Source of the DNA: Bacteroides sp.
GTDB lineage: Bacteria > Bacteroidota > Bacteroidia > Bacteroidales > Muribaculaceae
NCBI GenBank assembly: GCA_014802265.1
Contig: JAAVCP010000023.1
Coordinates: 1 to 64,000 of the forward strand
DNA length: 64,000 nt
Reading direction: 5' to 3'
The notes beneath the pieces were generated by a model. The model worked only from the letters and a program-made list of their open reading frames with translations. It did not search any database and was not told where the DNA came from. A program made the position numbers and the translations under genes. How positions within the stretch are numbered: position 1 is the stretch's first letter; every line of letters starts with the position of its first letter. Below, one piece after another: positions 1 to 8,448 of this stretch.

Positions 1-894
1 ATGACAAAACGGAACGATAACGAAAAACATCTGCTCGCGCTAACAACAGCTCCCGGACAACATTGCAGAGGACATTATAACCAACGCGAAATCGATGCTG
101 TGAAAATTGAGTTGATGCCGTTACTTGATAATTTCGAGGAGACCGGCATTATCGCCCCATACAATAGTCAGGTTAATCAATTCCGCAATCAGATTCCTGA
201 TATTGAGGCCGCCACAGTGCATAAATATCAAGGGCGGGAAAAAGATACCATCATTATGAGCGTCACAGATGATTCGATAACTGAATTTGCTGATAACGCC
301 AATCTTCTGAATGTTGCTGTCTCACGAGCCAAAAACAAATTTTGCCTTGTCGTTTCCGGTGATCCACAGGAGCTGAACGGTAATATTCATGATCTAATCA
401 ATTACATCAAATATCAGCAAGGTATAGTTATACAGAGCAAGCTTCGCTCAATCTTCGATTACCTTTTTTCTCAAATTCATGCGTATAATCGCGAAAACGA
501 GCCAGTATCTGAATACGATTCAGAGAATTTGACTTTTGATTTGATTGAAAGTATACGAGTCAATTATCTTCATCTGTCTCACATCAAAGTCCTTTGCCAT
601 TATCCCGTTAGATATCTTATAAACGATACACAAGGTTTATCGGAACGGGAGAGACAATACGCATTGCATCCGTCAACGCATGTTGACTTCTTGGTCATCA
701 ACCGAGTAACGAAAGAACCTCTTCTTGCGATTGAGACTGATGGCTATAGTTTCCACAATGAAAAGACCGAACAGTTTCAAAGAGACAGGATAAAAGACAA
801 AATCCTTGCATTATATGGTCTTCCTCTACTGCGGCTTTCAACAGTTGGGCATAGTGAAGAGCAAAAAATAGTAGATATGCTAAATAAGAAATAA
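1..894 (+). CDS. C-terminal part of an SF1 (Upf1/DNA2-like) helicase with a PD-(D/E)XK-like nuclease tail
   Basis: The frame is open at the left edge of the window, so this is probably the end of a much longer protein. The first 135 residues match the second RecA-like domain of the AAA_12/Upf1 helicases: GIIAPYNSQVNQFR, then TVHKYQGREKDTIIMS (motif V) and LLNVAVSRAKNKF (motif VI). The last 70 residues (HVDFLVIN, then AIETDGYSFH and KDKILALYGLPLLRL) follow the DUF559/Vsr-like nuclease pattern, with a D and an E-x-D that could bind metal. SF1 helicases with such a tail are often found in defence islands, but a repair role is equally possible. It is followed after 9 bp by a small gene on the same strand. 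Confidence 0.75.
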   Translation: MTKRNDNEKHLLALTTAPGQHCRGHYNQREIDAVKIELMPLLDNFEETGIIAPYNSQVNQFRNQIPDIEAATVHKYQGREKDTIIMSVTDDSITEFADNANLLNVAVSRAKNKFCLVVSGDPQELNGNIHDLINYIKYQQGIVIQSKLRSIFDYLFSQIHAYNRENEPVSEYDSENLTFDLIESIRVNYLHLSHIKVLCHYPVRYLINDTQGLSERERQYALHPSTHVDFLVINRVTKEPLLAIETDGYSFHNEKTEQFQRDRIKDKILALYGLPLLRLSTVGHSEEQKIVDMLNKK

Positions 895-903
895 ATCACG
901 ATC

Positions 904-1275
904 ATGGATTATAGCGAGAAATATCGAGAGCTTATAGAGTTATCGCATAGCGATGAGTCGAATATAAAAGAGAAGGCTGATGCATGGCTTATCAGTATCG
1001 GCCTGCAAGGGGCAGCCGAACTGAAGGTTTCAGCATTGCTACTTGATTTGGCAATCAGAAACGTAAAGGGCAAAATAACACGTGACGAGGTTAGTCAGTT
1101 GTTAAACGCCCATTACGCCACTATGCCTGAGACTGATACAAAGCGCAGTCACGTATTGGATGGAGACTATGAAATTGTACCTCCCAATTCTCCAAGAATA
1201 AAGGAGATTGAAGAATACAACCGTAAACTGCGCTCTGCTCTGTATAGGGAACTTAACAAGAAGAGAAAAAAGTAA
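904..1275 (+). CDS. Small hypothetical protein, cotranscribed with the helicase
   Basis: This 123-residue protein starts 9 bp after the helicase stop, so the two probably share a transcript. I do not recognise a family. It is predicted helical and charged, has no signal peptide or membrane segment, and ends in a very basic tail (ELNKKRKK). A helix with the pattern KGKITRDEVSQLLNAHY in the middle resembles small regulatory or antitoxin-like helical proteins only in a general way. The tight spacing makes a partner role for the helicase plausible, but that is inference. Confidence 0.55.
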   Translation: MDYSEKYRELIELSHSDESNIKEKADAWLISIGLQGAAELKVSALLLDLAIRNVKGKITRDEVSQLLNAHYATMPETDTKRSHVLDGDYEIVPPNSPRIKEIEEYNRKLRSALYRELNKKRKK

Positions 1276-1289
1276 TGTATTTGTCAATC

Positions 1290-1874
1290 TTACTTTAGTT
1301 TCAGAAGTTCAGTATATGCAATACCATCGGTCAATTTGTGATATAATGCTAACTCCTTTTGAATATATGAAGGGATATTAGCGTTATTAAATCGTTCAAC
1401 AATTGACATGACATTTTGAGTAGGATTCTCAATAACAGCATTGTTATATATTTGTTTATAATAATAGAAAGCCCTATTTTCTGTAGCCAACTGGATTTTT
1501 TGCTTTATATAAATTTGCTGTTCTCTTATTCGTTGTGCAACCTTAAAAAACATATCAATTTTCTCAAATGATTCTTGCGATAGATGACCGACAACACTAT
1601 GAGCGTATTTATTCCATTGGTTATCTTCAAAAATTATGGTTGAATAGTGCATTGGTACTTCTTGAATCATTCCATTTATAAGACCTTCTGAGAATATATA
1701 TTCTATATTCGTTTCTATATCTTTAATCTGAAGTAATAAAATTGAAACTGCATTTTGCAGTTCCTTACGTTTATGTGCTCTAAATTGCCATAAAGCAATT
1801 CCAACAGTGGTACCAATTGTAAGAATCAGTACTATCGTTTGAAATAAGTTTGAATCCCAAAAAGATGTTTCCAT
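1290..1874 (-). CDS. Hypothetical membrane-anchored protein
   Basis: This 194-residue protein has one predicted membrane segment near its start (about residues 12-30, TIVLILTIGTTVGIALW), followed by basic residues (FRAHKRKE) that suggest a cytoplasmic helical C-terminal part. No catalytic motif is visible. It converges on the preceding plus-strand gene with only 14 bp between the stops and no obvious terminator. Single-pass proteins of this shape are common in mobile or defence regions, but I cannot assign a function. Confidence 0.55.
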   Translation of the reverse strand: METSFWDSNLFQTIVLILTIGTTVGIALWQFRAHKRKELQNAVSILLLQIKDIETNIEYIFSEGLINGMIQEVPMHYSTIIFEDNQWNKYAHSVVGHLSQESFEKIDMFFKVAQRIREQQIYIKQKIQLATENRAFYYYKQIYNNAVIENPTQNVMSIVERFNNANIPSYIQKELALYHKLTDGIAYTELLKLK

Positions 1875-1975
1875 AAGTTATGTTTTTTACAAATGTAATA
1901 TTTTATGTCGAATTGCAGATGGTATGCTTTCGTCGTAAATATTACAGCATTTCAAATAGGTTTAGGTTAATTATA

Positions 1976-2742
1976 TCAGACTACTACCACAGTGGAGTCA
2001 TCGAAGTTGGTGTTTTCGCCACAGAAGATGTAGCCCAGAGGATTGCTGACGAGGTGGGTATTGCCAATCATTAGGTCAGTACGGTGATGTGAATGGCCGT
2101 AAATCCATGCGGTGATTCGACTGTCTGCAATGTATCTACCGAGTTCGGTAGCATAGGCGGCATTCAGCACACTCCCTTTATTCTATCTTCGATAGCAGCG
2201 AATGTAGGCAGATGGTGTGTGACAACTACTATCTTTTCGGGATCACTCTCCAACACAGCTTTCTTGATAAATACGAGATTTCTCTCAAACTCATCGTTGA
2301 TGTTCTGAGGGATTAGCCGATGCTTGTTATACAGAATTTGGGCGTAGTCATTCATGCCGTTCTGAATAGCGAATTCGTCAACAGGCGGAATCCTCGACCA
2401 TAAAGTTGAGAAAATGAAATCCACATTATCTATTCTAACAACTTTATTATGGTAATAACCGACATTTGGCAAGAACATCTTTTGCCAGCTCCAGCCTTGA
2501 GCTGCTATATCTCCGTTATTGTAATACTCATGATTTCCGGCAATCATAAGTACCTAACGGTAGTTTTCAGAAGCCCATTTCCAAAATCTAAGATGCGGAA
2601 TCGTCGTGTCAACGAGGTATCCTACATCGCCGGCAATGACAAGCACATCACCTACCACCTCCAGTGGCAGTGATTTCATGAAGCGCATGTTGTCATGAAA
2701 CTCCATGTGCAGATCGGAACAATACTGTATCTTCATCGTCAC
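1976..2742 (-). pseudogene. Calcineurin-like metallophosphoesterase, broken by a stop codon and a frameshift
   Basis: All metal-binding motifs of the family can be found in three pieces: SDLHMEF and VIAGDVG at the N-terminus, AGNHEYY in the middle, VVTHHLP later, and GHSHH near the end. Between pieces one and two the frame is interrupted by TAG at 2554-2556 (SENYR-stop-VLMIAGNHE), which could derive from CAG by one transition. Between pieces two and three (near 2168-2176) one base is missing, so the KG-S-VLNAAY reading shifts. Restoring both gives one protein of about 255 residues. It begins 1 bp after the Nudix stop and would be the last gene of the operon starting at 7839. Two independent lesions argue for real decay, but sequencing error remains possible. 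Confidence 0.75.
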
Positions 2743-2743
2743 T

Positions 2744-3160
2744 TTATTGATTCAAATAATCTACAACCATGGGATAACAACGAGCATCTGCTGCCGCCCA
2801 ATCTAAGTCCGATAATATATCTAATGTCATCCAGCCAATTGCATTATGTTCAAGACACTTTGGGGTTGTCGGACCAACAAGATGACATATGCATATAATC
2901 ATTCTTAGGATGAAGTCAGGATACTCATGCTCTATTTCAGGCAAAAGCATATCCACAGCTATTTCGCAATCAAGTTCTTCTCGAATTTCACGTCTTATGG
3001 CAGTCTCTTCAGTCTCTCCAGCTTCGACCTTACCTCCGGGAAATTCCCATTTAAGAGATTTGTAGTCTTTATCGGAAATTGGTCTTTGCGCAACTAATAT
3101 CTTTCCTGAATCGATAATAGCGGCTCCTACAACTCTTATTGTCCTTTTTGTCAACTCCAT
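2744..3160 (-). CDS. Nudix hydrolase, MutT-like (deoxy)nucleoside triphosphate pyrophosphohydrolase
   Basis: The Nudix box is complete at about residues 42-64: GGKVEAGETEETAI followed by RREIREEL, fitting G-x5-E-x7-REUxEE. It is preceded by the usual strand VVGAAIIDSGKILVAQRP and the tryptophan-containing KWEFPGG turn. At 138 residues it is the normal length of MutT/NTP pyrophosphohydrolases, which split nucleotides such as oxidised dGTP or CTP analogues. It sits 3 bp after the helicase stop and 1 bp before the broken phosphoesterase, so it is part of the same operon. In this context it may work on nucleotides or on nucleic-acid ends together with the helicase; that is inference. Confidence 0.88.
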   Translation of the reverse strand: MELTKRTIRVVGAAIIDSGKILVAQRPISDKDYKSLKWEFPGGKVEAGETEETAIRREIREELDCEIAVDMLLPEIEHEYPDFILRMIICICHLVGPTTPKCLEHNAIGWMTLDILSDLDWAAADARCYPMVVDYLNQ

Positions 3161-3163
3161 ACA

Positions 3164-6100
3164 TTAAACTGCTTTTGCTGATTCAAGAATAAATCCGGGG
3201 ATAGGCTCTTGCATATCCCATACAACATTCATTGGGCATTCTCCATGACTGGAATTAAAATCCATCATACCTAAACAATAGTAGCAATTGTTATTTCCAA
3301 ATTCGTCTTTTTTTGAGTATCTAACGAAAAGAACATATTTCCAACCATTCTCTTTCTGATTGATTATACGTTGTCCTTCTTCGCTCAGTTCTTGTGTCTT
3401 ATTCATTGATTGCCAGTGGAACTGAGACTGTGAAATTGCATAATCCTCATATAAAGTAGAGGGAGAATATTCTTTATCCGATTTATTAAGGGTGACGAAT
3501 ACCATAGCAAATTTCTTCTCCTTATTATATTGAGTACCCAGCACTTGCCACCTGCCAGGTTTATCTTCTAAAAGAAGATGAATCTCATCGGCAGAATAAC
3601 AACCATAAAGTTCTATTTCTGAACCATCAGCTACTTCAAACCATCTCGTTGTCTTACTAAGCGATTCAATCTTAATATCTATAAGAGTCTGTAATTCTTC
3701 TACAATCCATGACTGATCTTTAAGAGAATTAATTACATCGTCAATAGAGGTAAAGGATTTAACATACTCCTTATTCAATTTATCCACAGGATTGAGCCAT
3801 ATCGTATAATAGAACATTTTAGCAAATTTCCGCTCTCTGTCGTTTTTGAGAGAAACTCTGAAACTATTATCCAATAGTGATTTTAAGAAATTTAGATAGT
3901 CGTAGCTATTGATATGATAAAGCCTTGCAATACCACCTTCTAACAATTTCGTATATTTCGAGGCGGGATCAAAGGTTGGAACGGCCATAACCGCGAGTTG
4001 CTTCAGACGAGCCCACGAGCCGGGACTCTTATAAACAGTCCTAATATCAAGACTAAAGTTCTCAAGAAAGTTTTTTAAACTTAAAGTTAGACCAGTGTTG
4101 TGCTCAAACCCGGATACTTCCTGTATCAGCCTTTTTTTATTAAATATTGCGTCATTGATATTCTGAAGAATATACTCCTGAGCTTGGCGCTCCATAGTTA
4201 TGGAGCAACCTCGTGGAAGAAATTTGAAACCAGTCTGAATCTCGCGAGAAATACTCTTCATCGATCTTCCTACGAGAGCCCTGAATCGACGCTCATAATT
4301 ATAGCTTTTATTTGCTTGGGCTACAAAATCCAGAACTGTCAGGCATGTTTTACCATCAGCGAGGCGCAAGCCACGACCAAGCTGTTGCAAAAAGACAGTC
4401 AAAGATTCAGTAGGTCTTAAGAACAACACGGTATCAATTTCCGGAATATCAATACCTTCATTTAAAATGTCGGAAACACAAAGGTAATTGATTTCACCAC
4501 GAGCCAGCATACTGGAAACCTTATCAATATCCGCACTGTTACGAGATGTGACCGAAACGGCTTTATAACCTGATTTATTGAACATATCAGCCATCATTTC
4601 CGCATGATCAATTCCGGCACAGAAACATACGGCCTTACATTCCTGTGGATTTGTTACATAATTGTCGAGTGCTCGCTGAATTAAACTAAAACGCTGAATA
4701 TTATTGGCCTTATATAATGATTGTAATATACCTTTATCATAGGCATCGCCTTTGCATGGTACCATTGACAGGTCCACGCTATCGTCAGTAATACAGAAAT
4801 AGTCAAATGGCGACAATAACCGTTGGTCAAGAGCTTCCTGAAGTCGTATTTCGGCAGCAAATCTGTTATTAAAATCCGGTTTAATTTCCTTTCCGTCCAT
4901 TCGTTCAGGAGTTGCCGTAAGCCCTACAAATATTTCTGGGGTAAATCTTGTGAATATTTCTCTATACGATCCCGCCTGACTATGGTGGACCTCATCAATT
5001 ACAATATAGTCATAATAATTCTTACCAAGACGTTCAAATGTGTCCCAGTTATTATTTAGTGTTTGAATTGTTATGAATAAATGGTCAATATTAGATCTGC
5101 TTCCGGGCGATGTTCGTCCGGTCCATATTTCACCAAAATTTGCATCGACCATCACAGAACGGAATGTCGATCTTGCTTGTTTAAGAATTTTTTCTCGGTG
5201 TGCAACAAATAAGATTCTTGCACGCCGATTTTTTGTCCGTTGAGTCTCCTTATTGTAATCCTTAAAATCGAATGCTGAAATTGCTGTTTTTCCAGTACCA
5301 GTCGCCGCAATAACCAGATTCTTATACGATTTCATCTGACTACGCTCAAACTGCAATTTTTCGAGCACTTTGATCTGATGGGTCTTACGTTCAAATCTAA
5401 TGAGATACTGTGTATCTTCAGATTCACGCGAACCGTATCCATGCTGTTCCCTAATAGCATCCTCAAAAACTATAAGTTTTTCTTCTGTATCAATAACCTC
5501 AAAATCCTCGCTATTCCAATAACTGTCAAAGGTAGCTTTTGTCTTATTGATGATATGCGAGTTCTCAATGGAAGTCACACGCATATTCCATTCAAGACCT
5601 TTGGTCAATGCCGATCGTGACAGATTACTTGAACCAATGTATGCAGTATCAAATCCATTATTTCGACTAAAGATATAAGCCTTAGCGTGTAAACGTTCTT
5701 GGTTAGTATTAAATGAGGCGCGAATCTCAACGTCGCCAATCTCCTTTAGCTCGAATAACTTCCTTATAGCTTTTGGGTCTGTCGCTCCCATATACGTCGT
5801 TGTCAGTATCCGAAGTTTTGCACAGGGTTGAGTCAAAAATTCTTTCAGATATTGATAAATTAAGCGAAGTCCCTCAAATTTTATGAATGATACAACAAAA
5901 TCAATCTGGTCAGCAGTCTGAATATCTCGTTTGATTTCATCATCTATAGAAATATCATTTCCGCCGGTAAACAGACTGCTTACACGGTATCCTGAAATAG
6001 GGTGATTCTTTGCACGTTCTTCGATTTGAGCCTGGGTATATCCAACCTTACTATAAACACCTCTCAAAAATTGCAATTTGCTTTTATCACTGAGTTTATA

Positions 6101-6409
6101 GTCCGCTGTAATTTTCCATTCAGATTCTATAAATTGTAGAACCCTATTCACTACTTCAACCTGTGCAGATATTTGCTTTGATTTATCGTGCTCTCTAAAA
6201 TAATTATTGAGAATCTCGCATACAACTTCAGCAAGATAATCTGACAGCATCTTACATGATTCTGCACTGTCAATATCAACTTTCTTTACAAAGTATTTAT
6301 CTTCTGGCAACGCAGTGAGTTTCTTTTCGATCGCTGCACTTACCAGTGTTTCATATACTCCCGGAATAAGTTCCATATCTGTTAATTCTCCTTGTATTGG
6401 ATTTTTCAT
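3164..6409 (-). CDS. PLD-nuclease/SF2 helicase/DUF3427 fusion protein
   Basis: The 1081 residues hold several domains. A phospholipase-D-like (HKD) domain lies at about 150-300, with HAKAYIF at 241-247 and IGSSNLS at 258-264. A superfamily 2 helicase follows at about 345-740: Walker A ATGTGKT (369-375), DEVHH (472-476), GLTATPER (496-503) and motif VI QQLGRGLR. The large C-terminal part corresponds to DUF3427. Only one HKD half-site is seen, as in other single-PLD helicase fusions, which would act as dimers. The start codon overlaps the end of the decayed abiEii (ATGA), and a Nudix gene follows after 3 bp. Proteins of this architecture occur in anti-phage islands and may restrict DNA, but no specific target can be read from the sequence. 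Confidence 0.88.
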   Translation of the reverse strand: MKNPIQGELTDMELIPGVYETLVSAAIEKKLTALPEDKYFVKKVDIDSAESCKMLSDYLAEVVCEILNNYFREHDKSKQISAQVEVVNRVLQFIESEWKITADYKLSDKSKLQFLRGVYSKVGYTQAQIEERAKNHPISGYRVSSLFTGGNDISIDDEIKRDIQTADQIDFVVSFIKFEGLRLIYQYLKEFLTQPCAKLRILTTTYMGATDPKAIRKLFELKEIGDVEIRASFNTNQERLHAKAYIFSRNNGFDTAYIGSSNLSRSALTKGLEWNMRVTSIENSHIINKTKATFDSYWNSEDFEVIDTEEKLIVFEDAIREQHGYGSRESEDTQYLIRFERKTHQIKVLEKLQFERSQMKSYKNLVIAATGTGKTAISAFDFKDYNKETQRTKNRRARILFVAHREKILKQARSTFRSVMVDANFGEIWTGRTSPGSRSNIDHLFITIQTLNNNWDTFERLGKNYYDYIVIDEVHHSQAGSYREIFTRFTPEIFVGLTATPERMDGKEIKPDFNNRFAAEIRLQEALDQRLLSPFDYFCITDDSVDLSMVPCKGDAYDKGILQSLYKANNIQRFSLIQRALDNYVTNPQECKAVCFCAGIDHAEMMADMFNKSGYKAVSVTSRNSADIDKVSSMLARGEINYLCVSDILNEGIDIPEIDTVLFLRPTESLTVFLQQLGRGLRLADGKTCLTVLDFVAQANKSYNYERRFRALVGRSMKSISREIQTGFKFLPRGCSITMERQAQEYILQNINDAIFNKKRLIQEVSGFEHNTGLTLSLKNFLENFSLDIRTVYKSPGSWARLKQLAVMAVPTFDPASKYTKLLEGGIARLYHINSYDYLNFLKSLLDNSFRVSLKNDRERKFAKMFYYTIWLNPVDKLNKEYVKSFTSIDDVINSLKDQSWIVEELQTLIDIKIESLSKTTRWFEVADGSEIELYGCYSADEIHLLLEDKPGRWQVLGTQYNKEKKFAMVFVTLNKSDKEYSPSTLYEDYAISQSQFHWQSMNKTQELSEEGQRIINQKENGWKYVLFVRYSKKDEFGNNNCYYCLGMMDFNSSHGECPMNVVWDMQEPIPGFILESAKAV

Positions 6410-7216
6410 TCAAATCTTACCATATCAGCAAGCTGGATAAAATAATCATTTGACCATATATCAAGTTCTCACAAATAGAAGCACATCACTCTTAACCTGA
6501 TTCATATTTGCTGACATCAGCTTTTCTTTCAGTCGAAGAATAAAGGAATCCTTATCAAGAACTTCATTGTTAAACTATAAGGCTCGCTCGGCAAGATGTG
6601 TGAAGCCCAATGGTACATTGTGTCGAACCTACCATTCAAAGTCATACCAATCAAGTCCCTTCACACGATTCTTCCATGCACAATAGACCAAAGCGTGTAT
6701 TTTTCCGGCGAACAAATCCGGAAGTGTAAAGCAACGTGTCATAAAAGAGTGTGGCTGTAACAACAATTTCTGCTCAGTCCTGAAATCCAACGGAGGCATA
6801 GTGTCAACCTCAATCTTTATCTTGATGGATTTATCAGTCTGGAATGATACATCATACACATCTGTTGTATCTTTCAGAAATGCAGACTCTACTTTCCCAA
6901 AATTCTTCTTGTCTTTTTTTGTTATCTCCACTTCACGGCCAACAATAACAAATTCATCAATGTGGAAATACTTCGTGAAATCAAAATCTTCATCAGGAGT
7001 CAGGAGCGAGAAATCCATATATTCTGAGAATCATTGAAGACCGTGGAAAATTCTCAGACAGGTACCACCATAAAAGGATGCCACATCAAAGAACCCTCCG
7101 TTATGAAGTCCGGCAAGTATTACCTGCTGGTTGACCTCAAAAATCGCATTCCGCTTCTGATGCTCAGTAGATAAATCGTATGCGGAAAGCATATTGTCAT
7201 ATATATCATTCTTCAT
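6406..7216 (-). pseudogene. AbiEii-type nucleotidyltransferase toxin, decayed
   Basis: The N-terminal part carries the type IV toxin AbiEii signature, FYGGTCLRIFHGLQ, then RFSE-like, then MDFSLL. It is interrupted in frame by TGA at 7031-7033 (CGA to TGA is one transition), TAG at 6629-6631 after YDFEW, and TAG at 6575-6577 after LAERAL (CAG to TAG). Near 6462-6470 the frame shifts, after which LDIWSNDYFIQLADMVRFE runs to a TGA whose bases overlap the helicase ATG. The start overlaps the abiEi stop (ATGA). The gene therefore once translationally linked abiEi to the helicase. AbiEii proteins are GTP-binding nucleotidyltransferases that block growth; this one should be inactive. Confidence 0.85.
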
Positions 7217-7839
7217 TGCTTCAATAGTTTTAATAATGTCCGGATTGATTCAGCTTTTTTGCCTACTTTCGCATATTCGTCCAAAATAACGGGATTCATT
7301 TGCTTGAAATCGCTTAGCTCCATCCTAATATCTTCTTCCAAATAAAGAGCCGCATCTTTGGGATAACGAAGATTCACTCCGGGAGAGTTGGCGATCAAGT
7401 CGCACAACGCCTTCTCAGGAGTGGCAATCACAAAGGCATATTCATTTTTCTTGATACTTGATAACCCCACTGAAAAAGCATCTTTGGAGATATAGGCGTA
7501 TTCAAATCTGCCAATGGGTGTATCGAAATCACGGGAGTGTTTCAAAGTCATGGACTGCATGACGTAGACTTCTTCCGGAATCAACCCGTAATAACGCAGA
7601 GCTGAGGACATGGAGACATACGAAGGTGTATAGATATGATTCGCAATCAGCTCTGTTGACAAAGCTATGCCCGTCACATTTGGGCTACACACATAGAGAC
7701 CCCTCTTGAGCCGAATGACCTGTTTATGGCGCTCAAGCAACCTGATTTTCTGGTTACCACCTTTGATATTGGGGAATAGAGATTCCAAGGCAGCAGCAGT
7801 GACAGGTATGTTTCCTAATTGTTCCAATGGACTTTTCAC
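7213..7839 (-). CDS. AbiEi-type antitoxin / transcriptional regulator
   Basis: This 208-residue protein resembles AbiEi antitoxins of type IV systems: an N-terminal winged-helix region (VTAAALESLF, then IRLLERHKQVIRLKRGLYV) followed by the conserved ELIANHIYTPSYVSMSSAL block and a C-terminal domain with ATPEKALCDLI. It looks intact although its partner toxin is destroyed. The start codon is GTG. The promoter -7 box lies only 4 bp upstream, so translation may begin at or near the RNA 5' end. AbiEi proteins repress their own operon by binding inverted repeats at the promoter, and a 13-bp palindrome covers the -33 region here. The protein may now serve mainly as repressor of the downstream helicase and Nudix genes. 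Confidence 0.85.
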   Translation of the reverse strand: MKSPLEQLGNIPVTAAALESLFPNIKGGNQKIRLLERHKQVIRLKRGLYVCSPNVTGIALSTELIANHIYTPSYVSMSSALRYYGLIPEEVYVMQSMTLKHSRDFDTPIGRFEYAYISKDAFSVGLSSIKKNEYAFVIATPEKALCDLIANSPGVNLRYPKDAALYLEEDIRMELSDFKQMNPVILDEYAKVGKKAESIRTLLKLLKQ

Positions 7840-7843
7840 AGTG

Positions 7844-7874
7844 CAAAGATAGTAAAAATTTGAATACTAAACAA
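7844..7874 (-). promoter_or_regulatory. Promoter of the abiE-helicase-Nudix operon
   Basis: Read on the minus strand: TTG (7872-7874), a 20-nt spacer, then TATCTTTG (7844-7851). This fits the Bacteroidetes housekeeping sigma consensus TTG-N19-21-TAnnTTTG exactly. Initiation would fall close to the GTG start of abiEi, giving a very short or absent leader. Confidence 0.75.
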
Positions 7875-7880
7875 TGTTTA
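7868..7880. promoter_or_regulatory. Palindrome over the -33 box, candidate AbiEi operator
   Basis: TAAACAATGTTTA is a perfect 13-bp inverted repeat (six-base arms around a central A). It covers the -33 TTG of the abiE promoter, a position where a bound repressor would exclude RNA polymerase. Assignment to AbiEi is inference from the family's autoregulation. Confidence 0.45.
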
Positions 7881-7995
7881 ATATATTTTTCTGTTCAATA
7901 TTTTGCGGCTATGTATAGAAGACAAAAACACCTCATTTCCACTTATTTTGTAGGGTGAAGCGCACGGTCGAGAATGTTAAAATTTGTATATTACT

Positions 7996-8025
7996 TTGAT
8001 AATCGGGAGATTATCATTATCTTTG
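7996..8025 (+). promoter_or_regulatory. Promoter-like sequence on the plus strand
   Basis: TTG (7996-7998), 19-nt spacer and TATCTTTG (8018-8025) fit the Bacteroidetes promoter consensus. The next intact plus-strand gene starts only at 8449, so either this promoter gives a leader of about 420 nt or it belonged to a gene now lost from 8.0-8.3 kb. Confidence 0.5.
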
Positions 8026-8221
8026 CAGTGAGTTTCTGTTGTCAGTTTGGCAAATACGGCTTGTAATGTATTAAATCGCAGTGGGTTAACTACTTACAAA
8101 TAGAGAAAATGTACGAGGCTTGTACGGATTAGATTTATACTCTTTTGTAAGTCAATAAATTAACCGCTTCTACATCAGGAATTACTTTTGTGAAAAGTCT
8201 ATATCCCTCCCCTACCCTTAA

Positions 8222-8302
8222 GAATTGATAAAAGATTTAAGTGGTTGTGGATATTGGCTTGATGTGACATTAGAAGAATTCTTTAATGAATATAATCACT
8301 AA
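8222..8302 (+). pseudogene. C-terminal remnant of an unidentified gene
   Basis: After a stop in frame, the plus strand reads ELIKDLSGCGYWLDVTLEEF and then FNEYNH before TAA at 8300-8302. The composition is that of a real protein end rather than random sequence, and a plus-strand promoter stands 200 bp upstream. No family is recognised. It is too short to be a gene by itself and is probably what is left after deletion. Confidence 0.3.
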
Positions 8303-8305
8303 ATC

Positions 8306-8440
8306 TTACATAAACTTACCCTTAAGGTAAACCTTCAATTCTGTAAAACACCAATCTTGGTGAGTATCAAATTCCTTACGAATTCCACCTTTATTGAGTG
8401 CCTGAATAATGCATAAAACATAAATCGTTTCAAAAGCGTT
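8306..8440 (-). pseudogene. C-terminal remnant of an unidentified minus-strand gene
   Basis: The minus strand reads NAFETIYVLCIIQALNKGG, then IRKEFDTHQDWCFTELKVYL and KGKFM before TAA at 8306-8308. The frame closes upstream at a TAG under the ureohydrolase start and has no ATG. The reading looks protein-like, with an amphipathic helix followed by a charged end, so I take it as the truncated 3' end of a gene cut by the neighbouring locus. The family is unknown. Confidence 0.3.
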
Positions 8441-8448
8441 ATAATGAC

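Noticed and set aside
4100-4420. 106-codon plus-strand frame inside the helicase gene
   Set aside because: Shadow of the DUF3427 helicase frame; no promoter or motif.
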